Below are positions 26,959 to 36,351 of a stretch of 64,000 nt of DNA, in pieces. The DNA is from an uncultured Ellagibacter sp. (GTDB lineage: Bacteria; Actinomycetota; Coriobacteriia; Coriobacteriales; Eggerthellaceae), in contig NZ_CAKUBT010000002.1 of assembly GCF_934643285.1 (NCBI RefSeq), positions 226,282-290,281 on the forward strand. Direction: 5' to 3'. The position numbers and the translations under genes are program-made. The notes beneath the pieces are model-generated. The model did no database searches. It was not told the origin of the DNA and worked only from the letters and a program-made list of their open reading frames with translations. Numbering within the stretch: the first letter of the stretch is position 1; the number at the start of each line of letters is the position of its first letter.

Positions 26959-27648
26959 ATGAGCGATACCAACAACATGAACGACGAGATTGCCGCCGCC
27001 GAAGCTGCGTTGAAAGAAGCGCAGGAACGCCTTCGCATAGCGCGCGAGAAGCAGGCTCAGGGGGCTCAGCCCGAAGAATCAAGCGAAATCGGCGGGGCGG
27101 ACCAGCTGGGAGGGGCGAGCCAGCCAGACGGCGCGAACCAACCGAGTGGGGCGAGCCAGCCGAATCAGCAGGGCCACGACGCCTGGAGCCAGGCCTACCA
27201 GCAGGGCCACGACGCTTGGAGCCAGCCCTCCCAGCAGGCGAGTGCCGTCTGGGGGCAAACATACCAGCAGGCAAATGGCCAAACCTACCAGCAGTCGCAA
27301 GGCCCCTGGCAAGCCAACCAGGCCTATTCCCGGCCCTACACGCAGCAGCCTTACGGACAGCCGTACCAGCAGCCCTACGCGCAGGCCGCCCCAAACACGA
27401 AAGACCATGTGGCGGCGGGGCTTTTGGCCATCTTCCTCGGCAGCCTCGGCATCCACAAGTTCTATCTGGGCTACAACACGCCGGGGTTCATCATGCTCGC
27501 CGTCACTATCGTGGGCAGCATTTTCTCTCTGGGGATCGCGGGCTTGGCCATGGTGGTCATCTCCATCGTCGAGGGCGTGCTCTACCTTTCCAAATCGCAG
27601 ACGGAATTCGAGCAAGTCTACGTTTTCAATAAGAAGGAATGGTTCTAG
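26959..27648 (+). CDS. TM2-domain protein with Q/S-rich N-terminus
   Basis: 229 residues. N-terminal coiled-coil-like stretch (EIAAAEAALKEAQERLRIAR), then about 100 residues rich in Gln, Gly, Ser and Tyr with repeats such as QAYQQGHDAWSQ. The C-terminal 70 residues are a TM2 domain: AGLLAIFLGSLGIHKFYLGY followed by a second helix. TM2 proteins occur at the membrane; their function is not well defined. ATG 26959 with GAAAGG is favoured; an in-frame ATG at 26929 is possible. Confidence 0.85.
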   Translation: MSDTNNMNDEIAAAEAALKEAQERLRIAREKQAQGAQPEESSEIGGADQLGGASQPDGANQPSGASQPNQQGHDAWSQAYQQGHDAWSQPSQQASAVWGQTYQQANGQTYQQSQGPWQANQAYSRPYTQQPYGQPYQQPYAQAAPNTKDHVAAGLLAIFLGSLGIHKFYLGYNTPGFIMLAVTIVGSIFSLGIAGLAMVVISIVEGVLYLSKSQTEFEQVYVFNKKEWF

Positions 27649-27805
27649 CGGTTCCTGGGCTGATTTCGCGTGCGCCGCATATCGCTTGCCGACGCGTGCG
27701 GCGCGCAGGCCTCCCTTTTGCTAGAATATCTTCCGTGCGTCGCCTGACGAATCGCCGATGTTTCGGCCGCGGCGCCTTATATCGCATCCTAAAAGGAGGA
27801 TCAAC

Positions 27806-28750
27806 ATGCCGAAAATCACCCGTGATCAGGTTCGTGTTCCCGCAGACGTCATGCCCGAGTCCCGCGAGGAGTACATCGACAATTACCTGAAGGCCACGCG
27901 TGGAACCGGTCGACTCATGCTCTTCGCATGCGACCAGAAGATCGAGCATTTGAACAAGGACTTCTACGGCGAGGGAATCGATCTGGCCGACGCCGAGCCC
28001 GAGCATCTCTTCGAGATCGGCCGTCAGGGCGTGTGCGGCGTCCTTGCTGGTCAGCGCGGTCTCATCGCGCAGTATGCCACCGATTATCCCGAGATCAACT
28101 ACCTCGTGAAGATGAACTCCAAGACCAACTTGGTGAAGACTTCGCAGGACGACCCCTACTCGCCCCAGCTCTACGATTTGGACGCCATCCTCGCCATGCG
28201 CGAAGCGGGTGTGAACATCGTCGGCCTGGGCTACACCATCTACCTGGGCAGCGAGTACGAGTCCACCATGATGGCCGAGGCCGGCGAGCTCATCGCGCAG
28301 GCGCACGCGAACGGCCTGCTCGTCGTGCTGTGGATTTACCCGCGCGGCAAGGCTGTCGCCGCCGAGAAGGACCCTGACCTCATCGCGGGCGCTGCCGGTG
28401 TGGCGCTTTGCCTCGGCGCCGACTTCGTGAAGGTGAACCCGCCGAAGCCTGAAGGCGACGATACGCGCACCCCCGCCGAGGCCCTGAAGGTCGCTTCCAT
28501 GGCTGCGGGCCGCACGGGTCTCGTGTGCGCAGGCGGTTCGACCGTCGACGCGAAGACGTTCCTGACGCAGCTCTACGATCAGATTCATGTGGGCGGCGCC
28601 TGCGGAAACGCAACGGGCCGCAACATTCACCAGCGTTCGCTCGACGAGGCGGTGCGCCTCACGAAGGCTATCAGCGCCATCACGCTGGCCGATTATTCCG
28701 TGGCCGACGCCCTCGCGGTGTTCAACGGCGAGAAGGATTTCAGCCTGTAA
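27806..28750 (+). CDS. Class I (DhnA-type) fructose-bisphosphate aldolase
   Basis: 314 residues. TIM-barrel aldolase of the DhnA/archaeal FBA family: FACDQKIEH early on, the Schiff-base region with ADFVKVNPPKPEG, and the phosphate-binding strands LVCAGGSTVDAKTFL and IHVGGACGNATGRNIHQR. It would cleave fructose-1,6-bisphosphate in glycolysis. A strong Shine-Dalgarno AAAAGGAGGA precedes ATG. Monocistronic, followed by a terminator. An alternative aldolase substrate cannot be excluded. Confidence 0.87.
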   Translation: MPKITRDQVRVPADVMPESREEYIDNYLKATRGTGRLMLFACDQKIEHLNKDFYGEGIDLADAEPEHLFEIGRQGVCGVLAGQRGLIAQYATDYPEINYLVKMNSKTNLVKTSQDDPYSPQLYDLDAILAMREAGVNIVGLGYTIYLGSEYESTMMAEAGELIAQAHANGLLVVLWIYPRGKAVAAEKDPDLIAGAAGVALCLGADFVKVNPPKPEGDDTRTPAEALKVASMAAGRTGLVCAGGSTVDAKTFLTQLYDQIHVGGACGNATGRNIHQRSLDEAVRLTKAISAITLADYSVADALAVFNGEKDFSL

Positions 28751-28828
28751 CTGTCGGGCCTCAGCTGGCGCGCCGACGTGGGTGAGCTCGCGTAAGGTCG
28801 CAGCTGGCACGCAGCAAGCATGTCATGC

Positions 28829-28870
28829 AAGCGCTTGGGGAGTGGATTTCGCCCCAGGCGCTTTCTTTTT
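28829..28870 (+). terminator. Rho-independent terminator after the aldolase gene
   Basis: 12-bp stem AAGCGCTTGGGG (28829-28840) and CCCCAGGCGCTT (28852-28863) with an 11-nt loop, followed by TCTTTTT. Confidence 0.92.
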
Positions 28871-28962
28871 GGGAAAAATCTTTGTGCATTCGCAAAAGAA
28901 TACCGATTTTTATGTTTCCGAGCGGTTACGTAGGACATAAAATAAGCCGTTCGCATTGAGAT

Positions 28963-29673
28963 GTGGGGTGCGATGAGTGCGAAGTGGAAAGGTTTTCGGG
29001 TTTCTTGAGCGTGGGTTCAGCAGTTCAATCAGACGCCAAAGGCACTGACGAACAGGTCGAACAGACAGGTTCGTCGGACAACTCCGAAAGGGCGGTGGCC
29101 GAACATGTCGCCGCATCGGACGGACAGCCAGTCCTTCGGTCTTCGGGCGAGGCCCAGAAGGCACAGGACGAAAAGCAACTGGTGCTGAAACGTATTCTCG
29201 CTGCACATGAGGCATTCTTCGATGTGCATCGGGATTACGAGTTCGCGGGGAAATCATTTCCCGGCTTTGCGGAGTTTCATTCGTTTGGTGAACAGTATGT
29301 GCTGGTCAAACGAGCAAAGCTGTGGGAGGCAAACTCTCATGAGTATCTTTTTTTCGCCTTTGCGGAAACTTTTGACGAAGCTCAGCTCGATGAGTGGGTT
29401 CGGTTCATGAAGGAGCGCGGCCTTGAGAAGGTCACGTCCGAGCCAAACCACATGTCGTCAGGGCTTGCCATCGTGGTCATCGCCGACGATTGCACGGAAG
29501 GCGCGAGGCGCGCGGTCCGAAGAGTCCGGTTTCGAAAGAACTTCGCTCTCGGGTTTCGCGGTTGGGCAGATCTTCGCGTGGTCGTAGCCGACCTTTCAAC
29601 TCGTTGCGTCTATGCGAACGCTGCTGGGAAGCAGGTGGCTTCGACAATCGAGGCTAATCTGCGCCTGGCGTAA
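28963..29673 (+). CDS. Unknown cytosolic protein upstream of cstA
   Basis: Up to 236 residues. I do not recognise the family. The first 70 residues look disordered and acidic; the rest is mixed alpha/beta (FFDVHRDYEFAG, EYLFFAFAETFDEAQLDEWV, LAIVVIADDCTEGARRAVRR, ADLRVVVADLSTRCVYANAAG), with no signal peptide or membrane helix. The start is uncertain: GTG 28963, GTG 28984 and TTG 29005 are all in frame, and GGAAAGG at 28986 favours the last. An AT-rich -10-like TAAAAT lies near 28938. It ends 31 bp before cstA, so the two are probably co-transcribed. Confidence 0.6.
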   Translation: MGCDECEVERFSGFLSVGSAVQSDAKGTDEQVEQTGSSDNSERAVAEHVAASDGQPVLRSSGEAQKAQDEKQLVLKRILAAHEAFFDVHRDYEFAGKSFPGFAEFHSFGEQYVLVKRAKLWEANSHEYLFFAFAETFDEAQLDEWVRFMKERGLEKVTSEPNHMSSGLAIVVIADDCTEGARRAVRRVRFRKNFALGFRGWADLRVVVADLSTRCVYANAAGKQVASTIEANLRLA

Positions 29674-29704
29674 ACGCACTTCAGACATACGTAAGGAACC
29701 TTCA

Positions 29705-31513
29705 ATGAACGCATTGATTATCTTCCTTGTTGCTATGGTCATCCTGGTCATCGGCTATGTGTGCTACGGTGGCTGGCTTGCCAAGCAATGGGGAGTCGAT
29801 CCAAAGCGCCCGACTCCGGCTCATGAGTTGGAAGACGGTGTGGATTACGTGCCGGCGCCGCCCTATGTGGTGCTCGGCCATCACTTCTCGTCGATCGCAG
29901 GCGCGGGTCCGATCAACGGCCCGATCCAGGCGGCAGTCTTCGGCTGGGTCCCCGTGCTTTTGTGGGTGCTCATCGGCGGCATCTTCTTCGGCGCTATGCA
30001 CGATTTCGGCGCCCTGTTCGCCTCGCTTCGCCACAAGGGCCAGACGCTCGCCGTCGTCGTCGCGGAGAACATCGACAATACGGCGAAGAAGCTCTTCTGC
30101 ATCTTCGCGTACTTGACGTTGCTGCTGGTCGTTGCCGCGTTCGCCTCCATCGTTGCGAACACATTCGTCGTTTCCGCCTCGGCGGCCCCGGCGACCAACC
30201 TCGCCAACGAGCAGACGGCCATGATCTCGGTCATCTTCATTGGTGTCGCCGTCGTCTACGGCTTCATCACGCGCGGCCGCAACATCCCTGGCCCCGTGAA
30301 CATCGTCTCGGCAATCGTCCTGATCATCATCATGGTTGCCATCGGGTACAACTTGCCGCTCATGGGCATCGCGATCTCGCTTAACTACGATACCTGGATG
30401 ATTATCCTGGGCGTCTACATCCTGGTCGCCTCCGTTGCCCCGGTGTGGATTCTCCTGCAGCCGCGCGATTACCTGTCGAGCTATCTGCTCTACGGCATGA
30501 TCATCTTGGCGATTATCGGCATCGTGGGCGCGAGCATCATGGGCGCCGCGACCGACCTGCAGATTCCCGCGTTCACCGGCTTCGTCGCCTCCAACGCCGC
30601 TTTCGATGCTTCCACTGGCCAGGCGCTCGTCGACGAGGCGGGTAAGGCCATCACGAACAAGGCTGCCGCAACGGGCTTTTTGTTCCCGGCGCTGTTCATT
30701 ACCATCGCGTGCGGCGCAATCTCCGGCTTCCATAGCCTTGTTGCTTCGGGCACCACGTCTAAGCAGCTCGACAAGGAAAGCCAGGCGCAGCCGATCGGTT
30801 ATGGCGGCATGCTCATCGAGTGCGTGCTCGCGGTGATCTCGCTGTGCGCCGTCGGCTTCGTGTGGAGCAAGTACGCGGCTGGCGGATATGCGTCCCCGAC
30901 GGCGGTCTTCGCGGACGGTCTCTCGCAGATGCTCGCCTGCATCCCCGGTCTCGCCGATGTGCAAGGGCTCGCATATGCGCTGCTCATCCTTGCCGTTTCC
31001 GCATTCTGCCTGACCTCGCTCGACACGGCGACGCGCCTTGCGCGCTACATGTTCCAGGAACTCTGGACGCCGGTCGACAAGAAGCCCGAGGAGCTCACGG
31101 GCGTGCACAAGTTCATGGCGAACCCGTACGTGGCGACCATCATCACCGTGGTCATCGGCATCGTCTTGGGCATGACGGGCTACTCCATCATCTGGCCGCT
31201 GTTCGGCGCTGCGAACCAGTTGCTCGCCGCCCTTGCCCTGCTCGCCGTGTGCGCGTGGCTCGGAAACGCCGGGCGCAACAACAAGATGTTCTTCGTGCCG
31301 ATGGCGTTTATGCTGCTCGCTACGTTGACCTCGCTTGCCATCACTTTCTACCAGAAGGTCACCGCCATCATGACGGGCGGCATCGCGCTCGCGCCGGTGC
31401 TGCAGGCGATTCTCGCCGTGCTGCTGTTTGTGCTGGCTATCGTGCTGGCCGTCAAGGGCGTGAAGACGATTGTCGCCACTGCGAAGAAGCAGAAGGCGCC
31501 TTCTGCCGAGTAG
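29705..31513 (+). CDS. cstA: Carbon starvation protein CstA family transporter
   Basis: 602 residues with about 16 membrane helices. Family hallmarks: DYVPAPPYVVLGHHFSSIAG, GPINGPIQAAVFGW, GAMHDFGALFAS, and later SGFHSLVASGTTSKQL and FGAANQLLAALAL. CstA proteins take up pyruvate or peptides when carbon is scarce. Length is shorter than E. coli CstA (about 700) but usual for Gram-positive members. ATG 29705 with AAGGAACC. Confidence 0.95.
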   Translation: MNALIIFLVAMVILVIGYVCYGGWLAKQWGVDPKRPTPAHELEDGVDYVPAPPYVVLGHHFSSIAGAGPINGPIQAAVFGWVPVLLWVLIGGIFFGAMHDFGALFASLRHKGQTLAVVVAENIDNTAKKLFCIFAYLTLLLVVAAFASIVANTFVVSASAAPATNLANEQTAMISVIFIGVAVVYGFITRGRNIPGPVNIVSAIVLIIIMVAIGYNLPLMGIAISLNYDTWMIILGVYILVASVAPVWILLQPRDYLSSYLLYGMIILAIIGIVGASIMGAATDLQIPAFTGFVASNAAFDASTGQALVDEAGKAITNKAAATGFLFPALFITIACGAISGFHSLVASGTTSKQLDKESQAQPIGYGGMLIECVLAVISLCAVGFVWSKYAAGGYASPTAVFADGLSQMLACIPGLADVQGLAYALLILAVSAFCLTSLDTATRLARYMFQELWTPVDKKPEELTGVHKFMANPYVATIITVVIGIVLGMTGYSIIWPLFGAANQLLAALALLAVCAWLGNAGRNNKMFFVPMAFMLLATLTSLAITFYQKVTAIMTGGIALAPVLQAILAVLLFVLAIVLAVKGVKTIVATAKKQKAPSAE

Positions 31514-31537
31514 CTCGGTAGCTCATAGTTCTTTTCG

Positions 31538-31580
31538 CGAAGAGACGTGCCCCGCATGAAGAGGCGCGTCTCTTCGTTTT
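31538..31580 (+). terminator. Terminator after cstA
   Basis: 10-bp stem CGAAGAGACG (31538-31547) and CGTCTCTTCG (31567-31576), loop about 19 nt, then TTTT. Confidence 0.88.
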
Positions 31581-31657
31581 ATCTGCGAGCGCTAGCGCAC
31601 GTTTTGCCTGAGCGCGGAGTTCTCGGGGAATGGTTCCTCGTCCGCGTTCTGCCGGGG

Positions 31658-33247
31658 TCAGCAGCCATTGCAGCTTCCGCATCCGCATGATTTCTTGGAC
31701 GCTTCGGCCTTGCGCGCTTCCTCATCGGCGCTCGCGAGTGCGTCTAGGTCGATTGCCTGGAGACGTTTCTCCAGGTCGGATTGACCGCTCGCGGCGAGAA
31801 CATCCTTCCCGTGTTCGGCGTATGCGTCGCTGCCGAAGCGACTCGCGAACTGCGAGGTCCCCTCGCGTGCGGCGAACTCAGCAGCGAAGGCGACCATTTC
31901 CCGCCCATTCCCGAAAGTGCCCTTAATGAATCCGAATGCGCGCTCGATTTCCCGCGCACATGCCTCGGACTGCTCTTTCATCTCCTTCACGTGAGTCGAA
32001 TAGGCGCGCTCTATCACGGAGAAAGCCGTTTCCCCGGAAAGCGCTCGCTCGCTCTCGCATGCGCCCGCGAACTCGGAAAGCCATGCTGCGCCGAGTCGAT
32101 AGGAGCGCAACTTCTTTGCGGGGATCCCCGCTTTCTCATCGAGCGCCGCTCGCTGTATGAGCGCGCAGGACGCGCCCTCGAGTGCGTCCTGCGCGTTTTC
32201 GCCGCTCAGGATCGCGGGCTTTATTTCCCTGATCGCATCGCGCACCACGCGCACGACCTGTTCGGTCTCGACAACTGCCCCGGTGTGTGCATCGAGCGCG
32301 TCGAGAATCAGACGTGCGAGCGCCAGCCTTTCGTCGAAGCGTGCCGCTCTCGCTCGCTCCTTTATCTCGTCGGGGGCGCAACCTGCAAGAATTGCCGAAA
32401 TCTGATAGTCGGAGCGGTATTTTGTGAACAGCAGATAGTATTGGGCGAATCGCTCGGCAATCGAGTCGTCTTGCAGGAACTGATCGACGAGGATGCGGTC
32501 GACCGGCTTGCCCTTCATCTCGCGGAGCTTGATGATGCGCGACAGGTCGTCCCAGCCGCGCGCAGTGACGAACGACTTGCCATCGGGTGTTGATTCGACG
32601 GAGTAGAAGTGGTCGGGCTTCACCTCGAGATACGACAAAATCGCAGGATGAACACCTGTTTTGAGCGCATAGGCTCGCCAGGCTTCAAGGTCGGGCTCGA
32701 CGGCGATCTTGCGCAGTCGGTCGAGGGTCACCACGTCGAAATCGTACACCGATCGGTTGAACTCGGGCGGATTGCCCGCACACACCACAATCCATCCGTC
32801 GGGAATCCTATGTCGCCCGAAAGTCTTGAACTGCAGAAACTGCAGCATTGAAGGATAGAGCGTCTCGGACACGCAGTTGATCTCGTCAAGAAAAAGAATT
32901 CCCCGGTCATGCCCCGTTTCCTCGCGGTAATCGTAAATCGATGCGATGATTTCGCTCATCGTGTACTCGCTGACGTCGAACTCCTCGTCGCCGTAGTGTT
33001 TGTGCACGATGAAGGGCAGGCCGAGCGCGCTTTGCCGCGTGTGGTGCGTCATGGAATACGACACGAGTCCGATGCCGAGCTCTCTTGCAACCTGTCCGAC
33101 CACAGCCGTTTTCCCAATGCCGGGTGCGCCGAGGAGGAACAAGGGGCGCTGCGCTTCGGGCGCGATGAGGTAGGCGCCGGTTTCATCGCGGGTAAGGTAT
33201 CCCTCGACGGTGTCCGCGATCTGGTTTTTCGCTTCTGCGATGTTCAT
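31658..33247 (-). CDS. MoxR-like AAA+ ATPase of the VWA/LRR cluster
   Basis: 529 residues. Walker A GAPGIGKT (40-47), Walker B ILFLDEIN (D121/E122) and sensor-1 region VVCAGNPPEFN, as in MoxR-type AAA+ proteins. A helical region of about 200 residues follows, and the protein ends in a cysteine cluster CGCGSCNGC that could bind metal. MoxR ATPases remodel or load metal into partner proteins together with VWA proteins, and a VWA gene lies 88 bp upstream. AAAGGAGTTT precedes the start. Last gene of the leftward cluster. Confidence 0.88.
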   Translation of the reverse strand: MNIAEAKNQIADTVEGYLTRDETGAYLIAPEAQRPLFLLGAPGIGKTAVVGQVARELGIGLVSYSMTHHTRQSALGLPFIVHKHYGDEEFDVSEYTMSEIIASIYDYREETGHDRGILFLDEINCVSETLYPSMLQFLQFKTFGRHRIPDGWIVVCAGNPPEFNRSVYDFDVVTLDRLRKIAVEPDLEAWRAYALKTGVHPAILSYLEVKPDHFYSVESTPDGKSFVTARGWDDLSRIIKLREMKGKPVDRILVDQFLQDDSIAERFAQYYLLFTKYRSDYQISAILAGCAPDEIKERARAARFDERLALARLILDALDAHTGAVVETEQVVRVVRDAIREIKPAILSGENAQDALEGASCALIQRAALDEKAGIPAKKLRSYRLGAAWLSEFAGACESERALSGETAFSVIERAYSTHVKEMKEQSEACAREIERAFGFIKGTFGNGREMVAFAAEFAAREGTSQFASRFGSDAYAEHGKDVLAASGQSDLEKRLQAIDLDALASADEEARKAEASKKSCGCGSCNGC

Positions 33248-33335
33248 ACAGGAAACTCCTTTCGGAACGGCCGCCCGCCGCCGCGCATCGCGGCACGTAA
33301 GGCGCCTAACTGTCGGTATCTTTGCCGAGCTTTCC

Positions 33336-34952
33336 TTACAGCTCGAATACGTCGTCTTCGTCCATGATCACCTTCATTGCCCAAGGTGGCACCTTCCTTT
33401 CTCGCGGCGTTTCGTCGACGAACACGAACGCCGTCTCGTAGGCAGGTGGGTTTTTGGGGTATTTCCCCAGGCCATCGGTGAAATAGATGAGCCCTTTCAG
33501 GTTCGCGAGCTCGCGTGTGCGAACAAGCTCGTCGACGTATTTGAACACGGGGCGGAAATCGGTGCCGCCGAAGCCGCGCGTGACGAATTCCTCGAAGGCG
33601 CGGTCGATATCGCGAATCGAGGTTATCTTCACGTCGCGCGTGATGTCGCAGTCGCACTGGATCACATGGATGTTCACCTTGTGGCCGAAGCCCTCGGAGT
33701 TTTTCAGCACGTCGTAGGTCTTCTCCGCGAAGGTGCGCACGAGCTTTCCGGCGCACGACGCCGATGTGTCGATGGCGATGACGAAGTCGCGGATGCGGTT
33801 CGACTCCTGGTATTCAAGCGGCTCGATGAGCGGCATGTTCTTGTATCGCGAAAGCCCGTACGTGTAGTAGATGTAGTCGAACTCGTCGGGACTTGTCTTC
33901 ATTTCCTCCGACAGCGCGGAAAAGCGCTTGAGGAACGCGCGGTAGTCGTATCGTTTGCGATTTGCGACTGTGAGGTTCACCTGGAAGGTTCCGACGTTGA
34001 GGCCGATCTTGTCCGAGAACGCCTCCATGTCCATATCGATCTGCGAGCTGATATCTTGCCAGCTCATGTCTGAGAAATCGGAGAAGGATACGCCGTCCAT
34101 CGATTCGAAGGTTGCCTCGGCTTCCTCGGAGGACTCCACATCGACGATCGCGTCGGGGTCCTCGATGTCCCCGAGCACGGCGTTGCTGCTCGACGATGGT
34201 GCCGCCATTCCGGGCATGTTAGCTCCAGGAGAGCGGCTCTTATCCTCGCTGTCCGCGTCGTCATCGGGTTTCCCGCTGAGCTTGTCGGTTCCGTCGGACG
34301 GCATAAGGAAAAGCTCGTCACCTGTGCTTTTCATCGAAAAGGCGTTCTCGTTGGTGCGCGGCCACGCCTCGTGCCCGTCGCGTGCGAACACGTTCTCGAG
34401 CGAAGCGGCGAAAGCGGGGGAGAGCTCTGGCGGGTTTTCCTCGCCATCTCCGACGAGCGCGCGATAGATGCTCTGCGCGGTGAGGGTTGGGCAGCTCTCG
34501 CGGATTTTGCCAAGCATACGTTTCGCCGTGCCGTCTTGCGCGCTTGGGAAGCCCGTTCCGAGCAGTTCGATCGCGGTCGCCTCGACCGATGCATCGCATG
34601 CGATGTCCCAAAGGGCACGTGCGGGGTGTTTGTCGTCGAAGGGGTGGCGGAAGACGCAGTGCATGATGGTGTGGAAGTATCCGCGCAATACTTCGTTGGG
34701 GCTTTTTCGGTACAGGTCTATCACCTGCGCAGCGTCGAACCAGAGAAGGCGCCCGTCGGTTTCGAACGCGTTCTCCTGAAGGCGCGCCACAAGCGGCATG
34801 CGCCACAGCGCGACGTCCATAAAGGGAAGCTGCGCCATGAGGGAAACCCGCGCATTCTCGATTGCTCCCTGCGCGATGCTTGCTGCTTCGACGAGGACGT
34901 GCGCAGTTGCCGGTGATGCGCTAGATTCCGTAGTCGATGCACTGGCTGCCAA
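33336..34952 (-). CDS. VWA-like protein with metallopeptidase-like N-domain (DUF2201 type)
   Basis: About 538 residues. The N-terminal half has a helix with FHTIMHCVFRHPF, the spacing of a zincin (HxxxH plus a third H) but with T in place of the catalytic E. An acidic, Ser-rich linker follows (about 215-300), then a VWA domain with MIDAS DTSAS and later FGGTDF and YFTDG. TTG 34952 is chosen because GGAAAGGAG lies seven bases before it; an in-frame ATG at 34979 is the alternative. It overlaps the LRR gene end by about 30 bp. Probable partner of the MoxR-like ATPase. Confidence 0.85.
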   Translation of the reverse strand: MAASASTTESSASPATAHVLVEAASIAQGAIENARVSLMAQLPFMDVALWRMPLVARLQENAFETDGRLLWFDAAQVIDLYRKSPNEVLRGYFHTIMHCVFRHPFDDKHPARALWDIACDASVEATAIELLGTGFPSAQDGTAKRMLGKIRESCPTLTAQSIYRALVGDGEENPPELSPAFAASLENVFARDGHEAWPRTNENAFSMKSTGDELFLMPSDGTDKLSGKPDDDADSEDKSRSPGANMPGMAAPSSSSNAVLGDIEDPDAIVDVESSEEAEATFESMDGVSFSDFSDMSWQDISSQIDMDMEAFSDKIGLNVGTFQVNLTVANRKRYDYRAFLKRFSALSEEMKTSPDEFDYIYYTYGLSRYKNMPLIEPLEYQESNRIRDFVIAIDTSASCAGKLVRTFAEKTYDVLKNSEGFGHKVNIHVIQCDCDITRDVKITSIRDIDRAFEEFVTRGFGGTDFRPVFKYVDELVRTRELANLKGLIYFTDGLGKYPKNPPAYETAFVFVDETPRERKVPPWAMKVIMDEDDVFEL

Positions 34953-36351
34953 AACGTTTCTCCTTTCCGTCGATGACATGCGCGGCGGCGAGCGTGAACC
35001 CGAACCGGTTGAGCGCACTTACGGCCTCAGGCGCGCGCTCGCCGTCGAGTATTCCCGAATCCATGAGGTCGTCGAGCGTTTCCCAGTTGCTGCGGGCGCC
35101 GGCGTGAACGCAAAGGCTCACGAACGACTCGTCGACGACGCTGCGGAAGAGCGCCTTGTGCGCTTCGTCGAGCAAGACGGGCCTTGCGAGGCGCGCGGCC
35201 ATGAGGCGTGTCTGCTCGAATTCATCTTTGACCTGGGGGAGCGAATCATCATAGGCGCAGGCTAGTGCTTCGGGATGGATGCGTCCTCCGAGAAACGCCG
35301 CGTCGATGATGCATTTGCGGACGGCGCCCGAAGGCAGCTCGAGCGAGATTTCCCAGGATGTGCCGCGCGGGGTTGAGAAGTCGATGGTGAGGCGGTCGCA
35401 TGCGCGATTGGGAAGCGGCGGCGTTTTCTCGGGGAAGGAAACGGTCTCGAAAACGATTAGATGCGCGATGCGATGGGTCCCCGCGAAGGTGCTTGGGGCA
35501 ACCGAGCGCACGCGCTCGCCGAGCACGACGTCGTCGGCCGATCCGGGGCAGAACACGGCATCGAGTCGACCGTCGGGCACCTCGCGGCACAGCACGCCGC
35601 CGTGCATCCCGTAGGCGCGGTTTCCCGGGGCGACTGATACCTCGCTGAGCGAAGACGCGTATGCGAGTCCCGCCGATCCGGGGAAGGATGGCCCGGTGCA
35701 CAGGGCGTCGCCGCCGATGTTCACGCAAGAGGAGGGGATTATCAGCTGCGAAAGCGACGTGTTTGAAAACGCTGAGTCTCCGATGCTCGTCAGCGACTTT
35801 GGCAAATCGAGGCGTTCGAGGTGCGAACAGCCGCGAAACGCTCCCTCGCCAATGGATTCGAGGGCGCAGCCTAGCTTCGCGTCGCGAAGGTTCGTGCAGC
35901 GGGCGAATGCCTCGGCGCCGATGGACGTAAGCGAGTTGGGAAGGGAAACGCGTTCGAGGGCCACGAGATCGGAAAACGCGCCTGCGGCAATTGCGGTGAC
36001 GGGAGCGCCGTCGATGGCCCGAGGGATGGTCAGGTCTTTCGACGAGGAGTCGGCAAAGAGGATGCACGCCTTCCCCGCTTCGATGCGATAGCGGTATTCT
36101 GCCTGGTCGGTGCAGTGTGCGGAGGCCGCTTTTAGTGAGAAAGGTGAAGCTGGGTCGTCTGCGCGTCGCGAGAGGGATGTGCCGGGCGGAGCGGGCGTGC
36201 GCGGAGTTGCGCGCCGCTCGGCGGCGGTGTGCGGCAAACGCAGTGTGCGAGTTCCCCGCCCTCCCACTGCGCGGCGAGACAGTGCGGGGGAGGAAAAGGC
36301 TGCTGCTCGCTCTTCCCGTCGGGGCGTTTGCGTCAATGCTTGTTGGCTCAT
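34921..36351 (-). CDS. BspA-like leucine-rich repeat (LRR_5) protein
   Basis: 476 residues. A basic Arg/Pro-rich N-terminus without signal peptide is followed by a run of LRR_5 repeats of about 23 residues (LERVSLPNSLTSIGAEAFAR, AKLGCALESIGEGAFRGCS, LDLPKSLTSIGDSAFSNTS). The last 130 residues are helical, with ankyrin-like spacing (LDEAHKALFRSVVDE, NWETLDDLMDSGILDG). BspA-type LRR proteins are usually secreted; the lack of a signal peptide and the coupling to VWA and AAA genes suggests a cytoplasmic recognition subunit. ATG 36351 is preceded by GAAAGGCG. Confidence 0.82.
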   Translation of the reverse strand: MSQQALTQTPRREERAAAFSSPALSRRAVGGRGTRTLRLPHTAAERRATPRTPAPPGTSLSRRADDPASPFSLKAASAHCTDQAEYRYRIEAGKACILFADSSSKDLTIPRAIDGAPVTAIAAGAFSDLVALERVSLPNSLTSIGAEAFARCTNLRDAKLGCALESIGEGAFRGCSHLERLDLPKSLTSIGDSAFSNTSLSQLIIPSSCVNIGGDALCTGPSFPGSAGLAYASSLSEVSVAPGNRAYGMHGGVLCREVPDGRLDAVFCPGSADDVVLGERVRSVAPSTFAGTHRIAHLIVFETVSFPEKTPPLPNRACDRLTIDFSTPRGTSWEISLELPSGAVRKCIIDAAFLGGRIHPEALACAYDDSLPQVKDEFEQTRLMAARLARPVLLDEAHKALFRSVVDESFVSLCVHAGARSNWETLDDLMDSGILDGERAPEAVSALNRFGFTLAAAHVIDGKEKRFGSQCIDYGI

